Source of the DNA: Pseudomonas sp. K2I15
GTDB lineage: Bacteria > Pseudomonadota > Gammaproteobacteria > Pseudomonadales > Pseudomonadaceae
Reading direction: 5' to 3'
DNA: 64,000 bases
Assembly: GCF_002204795.1 (NCBI RefSeq)
Contig: NZ_NIXO01000012.1
Location: forward strand, 62,001 to 126,000
Numbering within the stretch: the stretch's first letter is position 1; each line of letters starts with the position of its first letter. The notes beneath the pieces were generated by a model, which was not told the origin of the DNA, did no database searches, and saw only the letters and a list, made by a program, of their open reading frames with translations. Both the position numbers and the translations under genes were made by a program. This document shows positions 39,501 through 49,917 of the stretch, in pieces.

Positions 39501-41239
39501 GCCCCGAGTGGGCCAGCATTCACGGCAAGCGTTTTAAAACCGTTGATGCGTTGAACGCGGCACTGCGCGGCAGGGGCATGCGTGAGATCCGGATACCCGA
39601 GCCTCCCGCTGCCGCCGCCTCTGCGGCCGCGCCTCCTCCGGCGGTGCCTAAATCCTATGCCAGCAACCTGATACTGGAAGGCGAAACCCTGAACACCCAA
39701 CCCGGGAAATTTTTCCGCACCTACCGCCTGAAATTCACCGGTGACCTGCCCTCCCACGCCATCCTGATGAACGGCGAGAGTTACTACGTGCGTTTTGAAG
39801 CCGACGTCAACGGCCCAGGGCACCTGGCGATTGTCGACCCGATCAACCCCGATGGCTTCAACCGTTCGATCCCGGTACGCCTGAACGCCGAGGGCGAATG
39901 GGAGCCTGCGCCCAGCAGCAAACTCAAGGGCGGCGGTAAAAACCAGAGCAAGCCCGCCGTGACCCCGCCGGCGCCAATCGCCGAACCGCGCCCTGGCCCC
40001 TCGTCACCTCGTCCTCGTTCATACAGCGCCTATGACGTGCAACCGCAGGTGTTAGAAGACACCCACTCCACCTTCACCCGCGATGCCGACGGCCAGGTGC
40101 ACGTGGTAAGCAGGGGCCAAAGAGAGATTGCCAAGGCCAGGGAGCGTTTGCTCAATGACGCGCAAACCTTCTTCAACACCCCCAGGACGACACCGTCACG
40201 GCCGGTGATTCCGGCGTTAATCCCAGGCATCAGCGAGGAAACCTTCATTGAACAGGCGCTGGATACCGCCCCCGGCCTGGTGATTGGTGAGCCGCGAGGA
40301 GGCATTGGCAGCAAGGAGTTCTTGATCAAAAACATGGCCGCCCTCAGCAGGGCACGGGTGCGCACCCTGTTCATCAAAGGCCTGATCACTGAAAGCCATC
40401 AGGCGCACTTGGAGACCTTTACCAGAACCAGGACGATGCCCAGCGAACTGCGCCAATCCTTGATGGAAGTCGACCGGGCTGCCGGCAACGATCCGTCACA
40501 ACGCTTCAATCTGCTGGAGGTGGTCAGGGCCGCGCAAGCCAACAACATTCGCGTGCAGGCCCTTGATTGCATGGCCAGCATTCGCGGGCACGGTGAACTG
40601 CCCAATGATGGCTTCAGCCGTCGCTGGGTCAATAACTACCTCACTCATCAGCAAATCCAACGCTATAAACCGGCCGCCAGCAGCGAGCGCTGGGTGGCTT
40701 TGGTCGACCCCATGAGCACCAACACCTACCGCGAACTGCCCGGCATCAGCGAACTGGACGGCGCGATCAGTTTGCGCATCGAAGATGTACCCGAGGGAGA
40801 AGGAACCAGCTTCATGATCGACCCGGGGGCCGAGGCCCACGAACAGACCATTGGCACCTTTACCGTCCCCGAACAAGCCATGACCACTCAATTGGGCCCA
40901 GTCACTGCCAGCAGCGACGTGCGCCTGCAATTGGAAACGCCTTGGCTGACCCCAGGCCAGAAGTCCCTCGGCGATCAGTTGCGCAGGCCAGGGTTCTACA
41001 CCTTGAGTAGCTGGTCGGGGCAACCGACGCTGATTCACTTCAGCCGAAATGCCGGCGCGGTGTACTCCCCGATCCAGGTCAACGCGCAAGGCAAGTTCTA
41101 CCTCCTGGAGCCCACTTGGCCGACCATCGACCAACGCCCGTTCGACTCGCTGGTGGACCTGATGCAAGCCCTCAGTACCGAGAAATCAATGACTCTGGCC
41201 AATTGGTCGAAACCGTTGTGGTCGGTGCCGGCAACCTGA
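36581..41239 (+). CDS. Large toxin-like protein with tandem TIKI/RtxA-like effector modules
   Basis: A 1552-residue orphan protein with no visible signal peptide. Residues 1-500 resemble the dermonecrotic-toxin (DUF6543-type) head of pseudomonad toxins, with a hydrophobic hairpin at about 393-425 and 440-458 that could insert into membranes. Then follow two copies of one unit: a short beta-rich module (538-601; 1065-1119), an alpha/beta domain (about 695-885; 1215-1405), and a tail module starting RLQLE (913; 1448). The first alpha/beta domain has two GxxH motifs, GENH (715-718) and GDSH (855-858), plus E745/H746, as in TIKI/ChaN/EreA and PMT-C2/RtxA-like domains. The second copy has GEPR, KG and DPMS at those places. 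The ATG at 36581 has AGGAAGA upstream. Function is inferred from fold-level motifs only. Confidence 0.75.
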   Translation: MQDAPNLPNAADATALKALVPALVEACPDMYEMATQFAKKILAEHAINLDPEKVYWHRFHSSQSNPKTLSGWEHIEHPHDSMTLTQLVITRFTVHYQDNADLLDNDCGFYTAGPEAGTYDQTNEIRLSGSQVMKSFWAFNFADHYKTAVASFWSSQGTPFRTLAKSTFLAKAIEDYEDGRLSADNFRTVVKAAACNVNWPVTLQMLETEVLPSPAVRIRRLKVGSYVASDILCFVDRNERQILYVPGETWGFHVLECAEDLHWWVLSQVEQPQARKRFMAHFQVADHDIMQDTNALTSTQEWLLAAFPTADLLHTLSYETRIENIGLNHVLDLLFNAWKANDHHLLAVQDAWVCDDPFTHLRDATHARMISDAGYMLHSNGELRKKLWIGYLNAFGRMFGPLAAVGWPVALAVVGAGIANVGMNIDQAVNGKTPTERKAGVSGAVLAAIDTLFNAMFLKGGEGLPQIAQGKDLVAPEERLGTAALSETELSLLHTLTPERVSAPGGQESFLATLRTEITEGTQAGTGARKGIIETSSGKTYIYLSEGTTSGYFQVRYVKEAKGWVIIDPKNPWSFYRNVPVRLNAYSEWEPVPAPGLKGGGRMFGLKPWGQAPDAPLPEVQTPGTAYDVPEAQRPGLQPAANGNVDPKDLNEEYLSNDRHDAFKALRRKLHDDARDFFVDPPLPARPRIPTFTLNAPPKDIIKQLLKDGPGLVIGENHSNVASKRFLIESMPLLARQKVRTLYLEHLLSDFHQADLDLFSRSGEMPQSLGRYLQDLDEGHRTDPTGQYTFLEVVKAAQTNRLRIKAIDCMASYRSSGILDADVNYRQKMMNYFARTLITADQGAAGPHKWVALVGDSHANTFNGVPGLSELEGAVGLRIEDAGIGKARGIEPDPGRTAVEPGSNSTTVRNDLRLQLEMPVDILSARKLGKYLPDPGMYARDTETGQALFVSRDRNGLIKCTPLKRDKTGYFVERPEWASIHGKRFKTVDALNAALRGRGMREIRIPEPPAAAASAAAPPPAVPKSYASNLILEGETLNTQPGKFFRTYRLKFTGDLPSHAILMNGESYYVRFEADVNGPGHLAIVDPINPDGFNRSIPVRLNAEGEWEPAPSSKLKGGGKNQSKPAVTPPAPIAEPRPGPSSPRPRSYSAYDVQPQVLEDTHSTFTRDADGQVHVVSRGQREIAKARERLLNDAQTFFNTPRTTPSRPVIPALIPGISEETFIEQALDTAPGLVIGEPRGGIGSKEFLIKNMAALSRARVRTLFIKGLITESHQAHLETFTRTRTMPSELRQSLMEVDRAAGNDPSQRFNLLEVVRAAQANNIRVQALDCMASIRGHGELPNDGFSRRWVNNYLTHQQIQRYKPAASSERWVALVDPMSTNTYRELPGISELDGAISLRIEDVPEGEGTSFMIDPGAEAHEQTIGTFTVPEQAMTTQLGPVTASSDVRLQLETPWLTPGQKSLGDQLRRPGFYTLSSWSGQPTLIHFSRNAGAVYSPIQVNAQGKFYLLEPTWPTIDQRPFDSLVDLMQALSTEKSMTLANWSKPLWSVPAT
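38192..39580 (+). repeat. Protein-level tandem unit 1 of the toxin-like gene
   Basis: Encodes residues 538-1000: beta-rich module ending PVRLNAYSEWEP..LKGGG, the intact GENH/GDSH domain, and the tail module. It is related to unit 2 at a displacement of about 520 residues. Confidence 0.75.
39773..41236 (+). repeat. Protein-level tandem unit 2 of the toxin-like gene (degenerate)
   Basis: Encodes residues 1065-1552: PVRLNAEGEWEP..LKGGG, the second alpha/beta domain with its motif residues replaced, and a tail starting VRLQLETPWL. Divergence from unit 1 is too great for a recent duplication. Confidence 0.75.
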
Positions 41240-41247
41240 CCGGAATA

Positions 41248-41273
41248 GCCGCATGACGCATCATTCATGCGGC
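41248..41273. other. Hairpin after the toxin-like gene
   Basis: Perfect 9-bp stem GCCGCATGA/TCATGCGGC with an 8-nt loop, 9 nt past the stop codon. It has no T-run, so it is only a possible terminator. Confidence 0.4.
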
Positions 41274-41453
41274 CTTCAGGCAGCCAACCGGGTAAATCAC
41301 TCCGGCGCAATGCTCCTGGACAGCCCCATAGCCCACGCAGCGGCCATCTTTTCCCCCACCACCTCGAACGCCGGGTGGGTGCTTCAATACGCCGAAAGCT
41401 CCGCCATGGCGCGGGTCATTCCATGGTGCACCCTGGCGAGCAATTCGTTGCAG

Positions 41454-41810
41454 CGAGTGCAGATGAAGGTCTCGCCACAGGCGCGTAAAAAGAACCCGGT
41501 TTTGCCTGATCATTGGCAGGTGCTAGCCGTTACCTATGAGGTCGAAGGCAAGGAAAAAACCGTCTTCACCTCGCTGCCCGCTTCACGCTTTAGCGCTGAG
41601 CAGGTCGCCACTCTTTATCACGAACGATGGGAGATCGAGCTGGGTTTTCGGGGTATCAAAAGCTCAATGCAGGATAACGCGTTGACCCTTCGCAGCAAGA
41701 CCGTGTACCGGGTGTATCAGGAACTGTGGGGGCTATTGCTGGCGTACAACGTAGTGCGGCGCAAGGCCGGGGGTTTATTATTCAGCGCTCACCGGCTACG
41801 GGAGGAATAA
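41454..41810 (+). pseudogene. IS4-family transposase remnant (C-terminal end)
   Basis: About 118 codons match the end of an IS4-type DDE transposase. The segment includes SPQARKKNPVLPDHWQV, EGKEKTVFTSLP, and the YREK signature YHERWEIELGFRGIK, which carries the last catalytic glutamate. The first two catalytic aspartates and the rest of the gene are missing, and no terminal inverted repeats are visible. The open frame upstream of 41454 does not look like transposase. It marks old insertion or deletion next to the toxin-like gene. Confidence 0.75.
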
Positions 41811-41849
41811 TCTGCGTTGCACACATCATTCCTCCCCGCCTTCACGTGT

Positions 41850-43790
41850 TTACGACTTGAAGCGCCCTACCAGCCCGTTCAGCTCATTCGACAGTTTCGA
41901 AAGCCGACCCGAGTCTTCCTGAGCAGAACTGGCGAGGCTCTCGACCAGTTGCGCCTCGTCGTAGATCTGTTGGATATGCCGGTTGATTTCTTCGGCCACG
42001 CTGTGTTGCTCTTCGGCCGCGGCAGATATCTGCAGGTTCTGATCCCTGATTTCATTCACCGACAGCTGGATGCCTTCAAAGCTTTCACGTGCGCTTTCAA
42101 TGGAGGACACGCTCGCGCGTGACAGGTCCAGACAACTTTCCATCTTCTGTGACACTTCCTGGGTCTTGCCGCCGAGCGCGCTGAGCAACTGGTCGATTTC
42201 CCCTGTGGAATCCGAGGTACGCTTGGCCAGCGCGCGGACTTCATCCGCGACCACCGCAAACCCCCGCCCTTGGTCACCCGCCCTTGCCGCTTCGATTGCC
42301 GCGTTCAGTGCCAGCAGGTTGGTCTGCTCGGCGATGGCGCGGATGGTGCCCAGAATCTGGTTGATACTGCGGCTACCCTCCTCCAGCTCCACCATGGCCT
42401 GCGAAGACTCGGTCAGGCGACGCCCCAGGCGATTGACGTTGTCGGTGGTCAACTCGATCTGCTCTTTGCCTTCGGCGACACGATGATGGCCACTCTCGGC
42501 GGAATTGGCCGCAGCGCTGCACGAGCGTGCCACTTCATTGGCAGTAGCGACCATTTCATTGAACGCCGTGGACACCAGCTCCACCGCCTCACGTTGGCGT
42601 CCAGCCGCCTGGTTCATGTTATTGGCCACTTCACTGTTGACACGTGAAGCATCCAGCAGGTTGGTCGATGCCGCGCCGATGCTCTGGATCAACTGGCGTA
42701 TTGCGGTGAGAAACTTGTTGAACCAGCCTGCCAGCTCTGCAGTTTCGTCTTTGCCCTGCACCTCAAGATCACGGCGAAGGTCGCCCTCACCTTCAGCAAT
42801 CGACTGCAGCCCGGTGCTGACCTGGCCGATAGGCTTGACGATAACCTTGGCGAAGGCCGCCGCCAGCAGTGCAAAAAGCAGCACCAGCACCACCACGATA
42901 GCGACCGTCAGGTAGGTCATGCGTGTGGCCTCGGCCATGACTTCGCTGTACTCGATCAAACCCACATAACGCCAGCCCAGACCCGGCGATGTCCACACGT
43001 TGGCCATGTACCGGACGCCGTTGATTTGCACCTCGGTGGAACCCTGCGTAGTGGCGGCCAGTTTGGCGTAAGGCTCCCCCAGATCCTTGAGCTGCTTGAA
43101 GCTGTGCCCGGCATCACGCGGGTCGACCAGCACCGTGCCGTCCTCGATGAGCATCACGTAGCCGCTTTCGCCAAGCTTGATGCTTTTGACCAGTTCGGTG
43201 AGGTTGGTCAGCGATACGCTCACCACAAACACGCCCTTGGCTTTGCCTGCTTCATCGAGCATTGCCCTGGCGCTACCAACCAGTGCTACCGCGTCCTTGT
43301 CGTAGTAATACGCCGCGGTTCTTACAGCTTTACCGGGGCTGGCCATGGCCGCCTTGTACCACGGGCGCGTACGCGGGTCGTATTTCGACAACTGCGGGTC
43401 ATCCGGCCATTTCGCGTAACTGCCGTCTTCCAGGCCAATGGACAGGATTGCCGCTGCCGGATGCGTCGCGCCATAACGTGCAAACGCGTCTATGACTTGC
43501 CGGGCGGCCGCAGGCAATGGCTGGCTGGCTGCGTCGGCAGCCTCATAGTGTTTGAGGCTGGCGACCGATGTGTAGGTGGGGTCTGTGGCCATTTGATCGA
43601 CGTTTTGCTGCGTGCCATCAAAAAACTGCCGGATATTACCGTCGATCTGGCGTATTTCTCGGGTGCTGCCATCCATGAACTGGTTGACCGCTTCGGACCG
43701 GGTATTGAGCACCGAGATCACGGCCACCAGGCTCACGGGAATGAACGCGACGAGCACGAAAGCCAGGACGAGCTTGTTCTTTATTTTCAT
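41850..43790 (-). CDS. Methyl-accepting chemotaxis protein with dCACHE sensor
   Basis: A 646-residue chemoreceptor. TM1 is at about residues 7-28. A periplasmic double-CACHE domain (about 35-280) has the pattern [11 protein letters not shown] and [16 protein letters not shown]2 is at about 293-315, then HAMP, then a long coiled coil whose tip reads [18 protein letters not shown]. dCACHE domains often bind amino acids or organic acids, but the ligand cannot be told from sequence. The ATG at 43790 is chosen; a GTG four codons earlier is possible. It lies between the transposase remnant and guaA. Confidence 0.92.
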   Translation of the reverse strand: MKIKNKLVLAFVLVAFIPVSLVAVISVLNTRSEAVNQFMDGSTREIRQIDGNIRQFFDGTQQNVDQMATDPTYTSVASLKHYEAADAASQPLPAAARQVIDAFARYGATHPAAAILSIGLEDGSYAKWPDDPQLSKYDPRTRPWYKAAMASPGKAVRTAAYYYDKDAVALVGSARAMLDEAGKAKGVFVVSVSLTNLTELVKSIKLGESGYVMLIEDGTVLVDPRDAGHSFKQLKDLGEPYAKLAATTQGSTEVQINGVRYMANVWTSPGLGWRYVGLIEYSEVMAEATRMTYLTVAIVVVLVLLFALLAAAFAKVIVKPIGQVSTGLQSIAEGEGDLRRDLEVQGKDETAELAGWFNKFLTAIRQLIQSIGAASTNLLDASRVNSEVANNMNQAAGRQREAVELVSTAFNEMVATANEVARSCSAAANSAESGHHRVAEGKEQIELTTDNVNRLGRRLTESSQAMVELEEGSRSINQILGTIRAIAEQTNLLALNAAIEAARAGDQGRGFAVVADEVRALAKRTSDSTGEIDQLLSALGGKTQEVSQKMESCLDLSRASVSSIESARESFEGIQLSVNEIRDQNLQISAAAEEQHSVAEEINRHIQQIYDEAQLVESLASSAQEDSGRLSKLSNELNGLVGRFKS

Positions 43791-43802
43791 TTTGCAGATC
43801 AC

Positions 43803-44112
43803 TGCCTGAATAAGTGAGATAAACGCACCCGAAGCAAACCAGCTGAAAGCGAGTCGCTACAGAAGTTATATCGTCATGCGTCGCACGATCTTTACCGTCA
43901 CCGACTGTGCATCGTCTTCAGAACCAATTTTTGTTACTGCAAGGATTGCGTTCACTAGGGGAGAGAGCGGATGCCGTGCGGCCCGGCGCCAACGGGATCA
44001 GCGCTCGCATGAAAAGTACCAATACATCAGCAGCCTTAGCGGTGAGCATCGGCTGCAGATGTCTACAGTGCCGGGGGCAGAGCGATGCACAAAGCTGCCA
44101 GAATTTGCCAGA
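43803..44112. other. Gene-free stretch between chemoreceptor and guaA
   Basis: About 310 bp without a convincing gene. Open frames here have no family resemblance or ribosome site, and part of the plus-strand frame simply runs antisense into guaA. No tRNA, REP or attachment-like repeat was found by eye. It should contain the promoter of the chemoreceptor gene. Confidence 0.5.
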
Positions 44113-44114
44113 CC

Positions 44115-44147
44115 CAAAAAGCCAAAAGCCCGCAATTACGCGGGCTT
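44115..44147 (-). terminator. Terminator of the guaB-guaA operon
   Basis: Stem AAGCCCGC/GCGGGCTT (44126-44133, 44140-44147) with a 6-nt loop. It is followed on the minus strand by a T-rich run and lies about 47 nt after the guaA stop. Confidence 0.85.
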
Positions 44148-44193
44148 CAGGGTATTTCTTGCTAGATCGTGCCGGACAATGCCGGACGTCCCA

Positions 44194-45771
44194 TCATTCC
44201 CACTCAATAGTCGCCGGCGGCTTGCTCGACACGTCGTAAGTCACGCGCGAAATACCTTCGATTTCATTGATGATACGGCCGCTGACGGTTTCCAGCAGTT
44301 CGTACGGCAGGTGGGCCCAGCGGGCGGTCATGAAGTCGATGGTTTCCACCGCACGCAGGGCCACGACCCACGCGTAACGACGGCCATCGCCTACAACACC
44401 AACCGACTTGACTGGCTGGAACACCACGAATGCCTGGCTGACCTTGTGGTACCAGTCGGCCTTGCGCAGTTCTTCGATGAAGATGTGGTCGGCGCGACGC
44501 AGCAGGTCGGCGTATTCCTTCTTCACTTCACCCAGGATCCGCACACCCAGTCCCGGGCCCGGGAAGGGGTGACGGTAGACCATGTCGTACGGCAGGCCGA
44601 GTTCCAGGCCCAGGCGACGCACTTCGTCCTTGAACAGTTCGCGCAGCGGTTCTACCAGCTTGAGGTTCATTTCCTCAGGCAGGCCACCCACGTTGTGGTG
44701 GGACTTGATCACGTGGGCCTTGCCGCTCTTGGCGCCAGCCGACTCGATCACGTCCGGGTAGATGGTGCCCTGGGCGAGGTACTTGATGTTGTCCAGGCTG
44801 TTGGACTGGGCATCGAATACGTCGATGAAGGTGCGGCCGATGATCTTGCGCTTCTTCTCCGGGTCGGACTCGCCGGCCAGGTTGTTGAGGAACTGCTCCT
44901 CAGCGTTGGCGCGAATCACTTTGACGCCCATGTTCTCGGCGAACATGGCCATCACTTGCTCGCCTTCGTGCAAGCGCAGCAGGCCGTTGTCGACGAAGAC
45001 GCAGGTCAGTTGGTCGCCGATGGCCTTGTGCAGCAGTGCCGCTACCACGGAGGAGTCCACACCGCCGGACAGGCCCAGCAGGACGTTGTCGGTGCCGACC
45101 TGGGCACGGATGTTGGCGATGGCGTCTTCAGCGATCTTCGACGGGGTCCACAGCGCTTCGCACTGGCAGATGTCGAGGATAAAACGCGACAGGATGCGAC
45201 CGCCTTGCTTGGTGTGGGTCACTTCCGGGTGGAACTGCACGCCGTAGTAGCCGCGCTCGTCGTTGAACATGCCGGCAATCGGGCAGCTCGGGGTGCTGGC
45301 CAGGATGTGGAAGTCTTCCGGCATCCGGGTGACCTTGTCACCGTGGCTCATCCACACGTCGAGGCCGAACAGGCCGTCGGCGTCGATGTGGTCTTCGATA
45401 CCGTCCAGCAGGCGGCTCTTGCCGACGACGTCGACACGGGCGTAACCGAATTCACGCAGCTCAGAACCTTCAACCTTGCCGCCCAGTTGCTCGGCCATGG
45501 TTTGCATGCCGTAGCAGATACCAAAGACCGGCACACCCAGGTCAAACACGGCCTGTGGGCAACGCGGGCTGTTGGCTTCGTGCACGGACTCGGGGCCGCC
45601 AGCGAGAATGACGCCTTTTGGAGCGAATTCGCGAATCGCTTCGTCGTCCATGTCGAACGGATGCAGTTCGCAGTACACGCCGATTTCACGCACGCGGCGG
45701 GCAATCAATTGGGTGTACTGGGAACCGAAGTCGAGGATCAGGATGCGGTGGGCGTGAATGTCGAGGGCCAT
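44194..45771 (-). CDS. guaA: GMP synthase (glutamine-hydrolysing)
   Basis: GuaA aminates XMP to GMP using glutamine and ATP. The 525-residue protein has the class I glutaminase domain with C86 (GICYGMQ), the ATP-pyrophosphatase domain with SGGVDSS near residue 235, and the C-terminal dimerisation domain ending [12 protein letters not shown]. It is 82 nt after guaB on the same strand and is followed by a strong terminator. Confidence 0.97.
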   Translation of the reverse strand: MALDIHAHRILILDFGSQYTQLIARRVREIGVYCELHPFDMDDEAIREFAPKGVILAGGPESVHEANSPRCPQAVFDLGVPVFGICYGMQTMAEQLGGKVEGSELREFGYARVDVVGKSRLLDGIEDHIDADGLFGLDVWMSHGDKVTRMPEDFHILASTPSCPIAGMFNDERGYYGVQFHPEVTHTKQGGRILSRFILDICQCEALWTPSKIAEDAIANIRAQVGTDNVLLGLSGGVDSSVVAALLHKAIGDQLTCVFVDNGLLRLHEGEQVMAMFAENMGVKVIRANAEEQFLNNLAGESDPEKKRKIIGRTFIDVFDAQSNSLDNIKYLAQGTIYPDVIESAGAKSGKAHVIKSHHNVGGLPEEMNLKLVEPLRELFKDEVRRLGLELGLPYDMVYRHPFPGPGLGVRILGEVKKEYADLLRRADHIFIEELRKADWYHKVSQAFVVFQPVKSVGVVGDGRRYAWVVALRAVETIDFMTARWAHLPYELLETVSGRIINEIEGISRVTYDVSSKPPATIEWE

Positions 45772-45853
45772 GAGATCAGTCTCGTCTAATGAATCAGAAA
45801 CAACTCGGGGCTGAATAAGACAGCCCCGGTTACTTAACTATTTGCTGGAAGCA

Positions 45854-47988
<2,135 letters not shown>

Positions 47989-48023
47989 GAGGCCTGGGTG
48001 TCCTGCGGTGTGCCGTCTGACGC

Positions 48024-48108
48024 CTTCGCGAGCAAGCCCGCTCCCACATTAGAATGCATTCTTATAGGATAAACGCAGTCGAATGTGGGAGCGGGCTTGC
48101 TCGCGAAG
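48024..48108. repeat. REPIN, TGTGGGAGCGGGC type
   Basis: Arms CTTCGCGAGCAAGCCCGCTC and its complement TGTGGGAGCGGGCTTGCTCG, 85 bp overall with a 36-bp centre. Confidence 0.85.
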
Positions 48109-48149
48109 AGGCCCTGGAGCCCGGCAGCTTAATCCCTGACACCCACAGG

Positions 48150-48917
48150 TCAAGTACTCAAGTAACGGGCAATCAAGGCAATGCCGCTGGCCAGCACCAG
48201 CCAGGTCACCAACCGCACGAACGCCTCGCGGGACATGCGCAGGGTCAGCCGCCGGCCTGCCCACAGCCCGAGCGCCATGGCCGGCAGCAGGCACACCGCC
48301 AACATCAATAAGGGTAGCTCGGCATACACGCCCGCGATCAAAAACAGGCTCAGGCGCACCACCGTGCTGCAACTGATCAACGCGCTCTGGGTCGCCCGCG
48401 CGCCGTCCTTGGGCAAGCGGCTGTTGAGGTAGATCGCATATAAAAAGCCGCCACTGCCGAACAATGCCCCAAACAGCCCGCCGACAACTCCCATGGGAAT
48501 CGCCCAGCCGGCCGCCAGTTGCGTGGGCTTGGCCTTCACCGCCAGGCTGTAGATGGCATACGTGCTGATAAACAGGCCCATCAGCAGCAGCAATAAATCG
48601 GAGTGCAGGTTGAGCAGGAAGATCACCCCAAGGGTGCAGCCAATCGCCATGCATGGCAGCAGCCTCAGCAATTCCGGCTTCACCACATCCCGCCGCGATT
48701 GCAGGAGGTTGCCAAAGGCCGCGACAAAATCCAGCAGCACCAGCAGCGGGATGATCTTCGACAACGGCATGAACAGAATCAGGATCGGCCCCGCTACCAG
48801 CGCGGTGCCAAAACCTGCGATGCCGAACACGATATAGGCCAGGGCAATCGCCACGCCGATCACCAGCCAGTCCACACCGCCAAACGACCAATGACTCAAC
48901 AGTTCGACCGGGCTCAT
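48150..48917 (-). CDS. TauE/SafE-family sulfite/anion exporter-like membrane protein
   Basis: A 255-residue inner-membrane protein with about eight hydrophobic segments and the TauE/SafE pattern: FGIAGFGTALVAGP near residue 32 and its half-repeat VVGGLFGALFGSGGF near 145. Family members export sulfite, sulfoacetate and other organic anions, so the substrate is uncertain. The ATG at 48917 has AAGGA about 9 nt upstream. It is divergent from the LysR gene, with a 99-bp shared gap, so the LysR protein probably controls it. Confidence 0.82.
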   Translation of the reverse strand: MSPVELLSHWSFGGVDWLVIGVAIALAYIVFGIAGFGTALVAGPILILFMPLSKIIPLLVLLDFVAAFGNLLQSRRDVVKPELLRLLPCMAIGCTLGVIFLLNLHSDLLLLLMGLFISTYAIYSLAVKAKPTQLAAGWAIPMGVVGGLFGALFGSGGFLYAIYLNSRLPKDGARATQSALISCSTVVRLSLFLIAGVYAELPLLMLAVCLLPAMALGLWAGRRLTLRMSREAFVRLVTWLVLASGIALIARYLST

Positions 48918-49016
48918 GAGGTATTCCTTATTAGTGATGGCCATCACTTTAGCCATTGGCGAGCGTTGCGACTAATATCTTCAAAGCCCGTCACTCATCT
49001 CGAAAAGGCATGACTT

Positions 49017-49907
49017 GTGATTTCCACCCGGCAATTGCGTTACTTCGTCGAAATCGCCGAGAGCGGCAGCTTCAGCGCGGCGGCCGAGCGGCTGTTTGTC
49101 GCGCAATCGGCCCTCAGCCGGCAGATCAAGGAGCTGGAAAACCTGCTGCAAACGCCATTGTTCCAACGCACCGCGCGCCAGCCACGGCTGACGGCCGCGG
49201 GCGAGGCGTTTTACCCACGGGCACGCAACCTGCTGGGCGAACTGCTCAAGGCCAGTGAGATGGCGACGCAAGTAGGCAATGGCCAACTCGGCACGCTGCG
49301 GATGAGCCATTCAAGCACGGTGCCGATGAGTGGCCGCTTGCTGCGCGGTATCGGTGCCTGGCTGGAGCAATGCCCGGGCGTGTCGATGGACATCGTCAAA
49401 CTGTCCTCCGAAGCGCAGTTGGAAGAAATCGCCGACGGTCGCCTGGAGGTCGGGCTGTTGCGCTTGCCGGTGTTGCGCCAGCGCGAAGGCGTGCGCATCG
49501 TGCCTTTATATAGCGAGCGGTTGTTGTTGGCCGTGCCGCCCAACCACCCTTTAGCCGGGCACACATCCGGTATCGATTTGGCGCAACTGAAGAACGAAGC
49601 GTTTATCTCGATCCCTCACCCGCAGCGCGGAGGGCTGAGTTACCTGTCAGCCGAGTTGTGCATGCGTGCAGGGTTTTTCCCCAAGGCCGCCCGGGTGATG
49701 TCGCGCAAGACCACGCAATTACAGCTGATCCAGGCCGGATTCGGGATTGCCCTGCTGCCGGAGTCGATGCAGGACATTGCACCCGCCAACGTCCATTTTT
49801 TGCCCCTGGCCGACCCCGATTGCCAAAGCACCGTCGCCCTCGCCTGCCAGCAAACGCCGAGTGCGCTGGTGGAGCAGTTCTGTCAAACCCTGCACGAATG
49901 CCTATAA
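49017..49907 (+). CDS. LysR-family transcriptional regulator
   Basis: A 296-residue regulator. The N-terminal helix-turn-helix (about 1-60, FVEIAESGSFSAAAERLFVAQ) is followed by a periplasmic-binding-like effector domain (about 90-290). The start codon is GTG. Family members usually bind the divergent promoter next to their gene, here that of the TauE/SafE exporter. The effector is unknown. Confidence 0.88.
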   Translation: MISTRQLRYFVEIAESGSFSAAAERLFVAQSALSRQIKELENLLQTPLFQRTARQPRLTAAGEAFYPRARNLLGELLKASEMATQVGNGQLGTLRMSHSSTVPMSGRLLRGIGAWLEQCPGVSMDIVKLSSEAQLEEIADGRLEVGLLRLPVLRQREGVRIVPLYSERLLLAVPPNHPLAGHTSGIDLAQLKNEAFISIPHPQRGGLSYLSAELCMRAGFFPKAARVMSRKTTQLQLIQAGFGIALLPESMQDIAPANVHFLPLADPDCQSTVALACQQTPSALVEQFCQTLHECL

Positions 49908-49917
49908 ACTGCCGCCC

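Noticed and set aside
41253..41453. Start of a full transposase gene
   Set aside because: Only the part from about 41454 resembles IS4-type transposase; upstream codons have no match to the family and no DDE aspartates.
43803..44112. Integrase remnant or att site beside guaA
   Set aside because: No recombinase motif or repeat of the guaA 3' end could be seen by eye.
43876..45789. A 637-codon plus-strand frame across the gap and guaA
   Set aside because: Most of it is antisense to guaA; the part in the gap has no ribosome site or recognisable motif.
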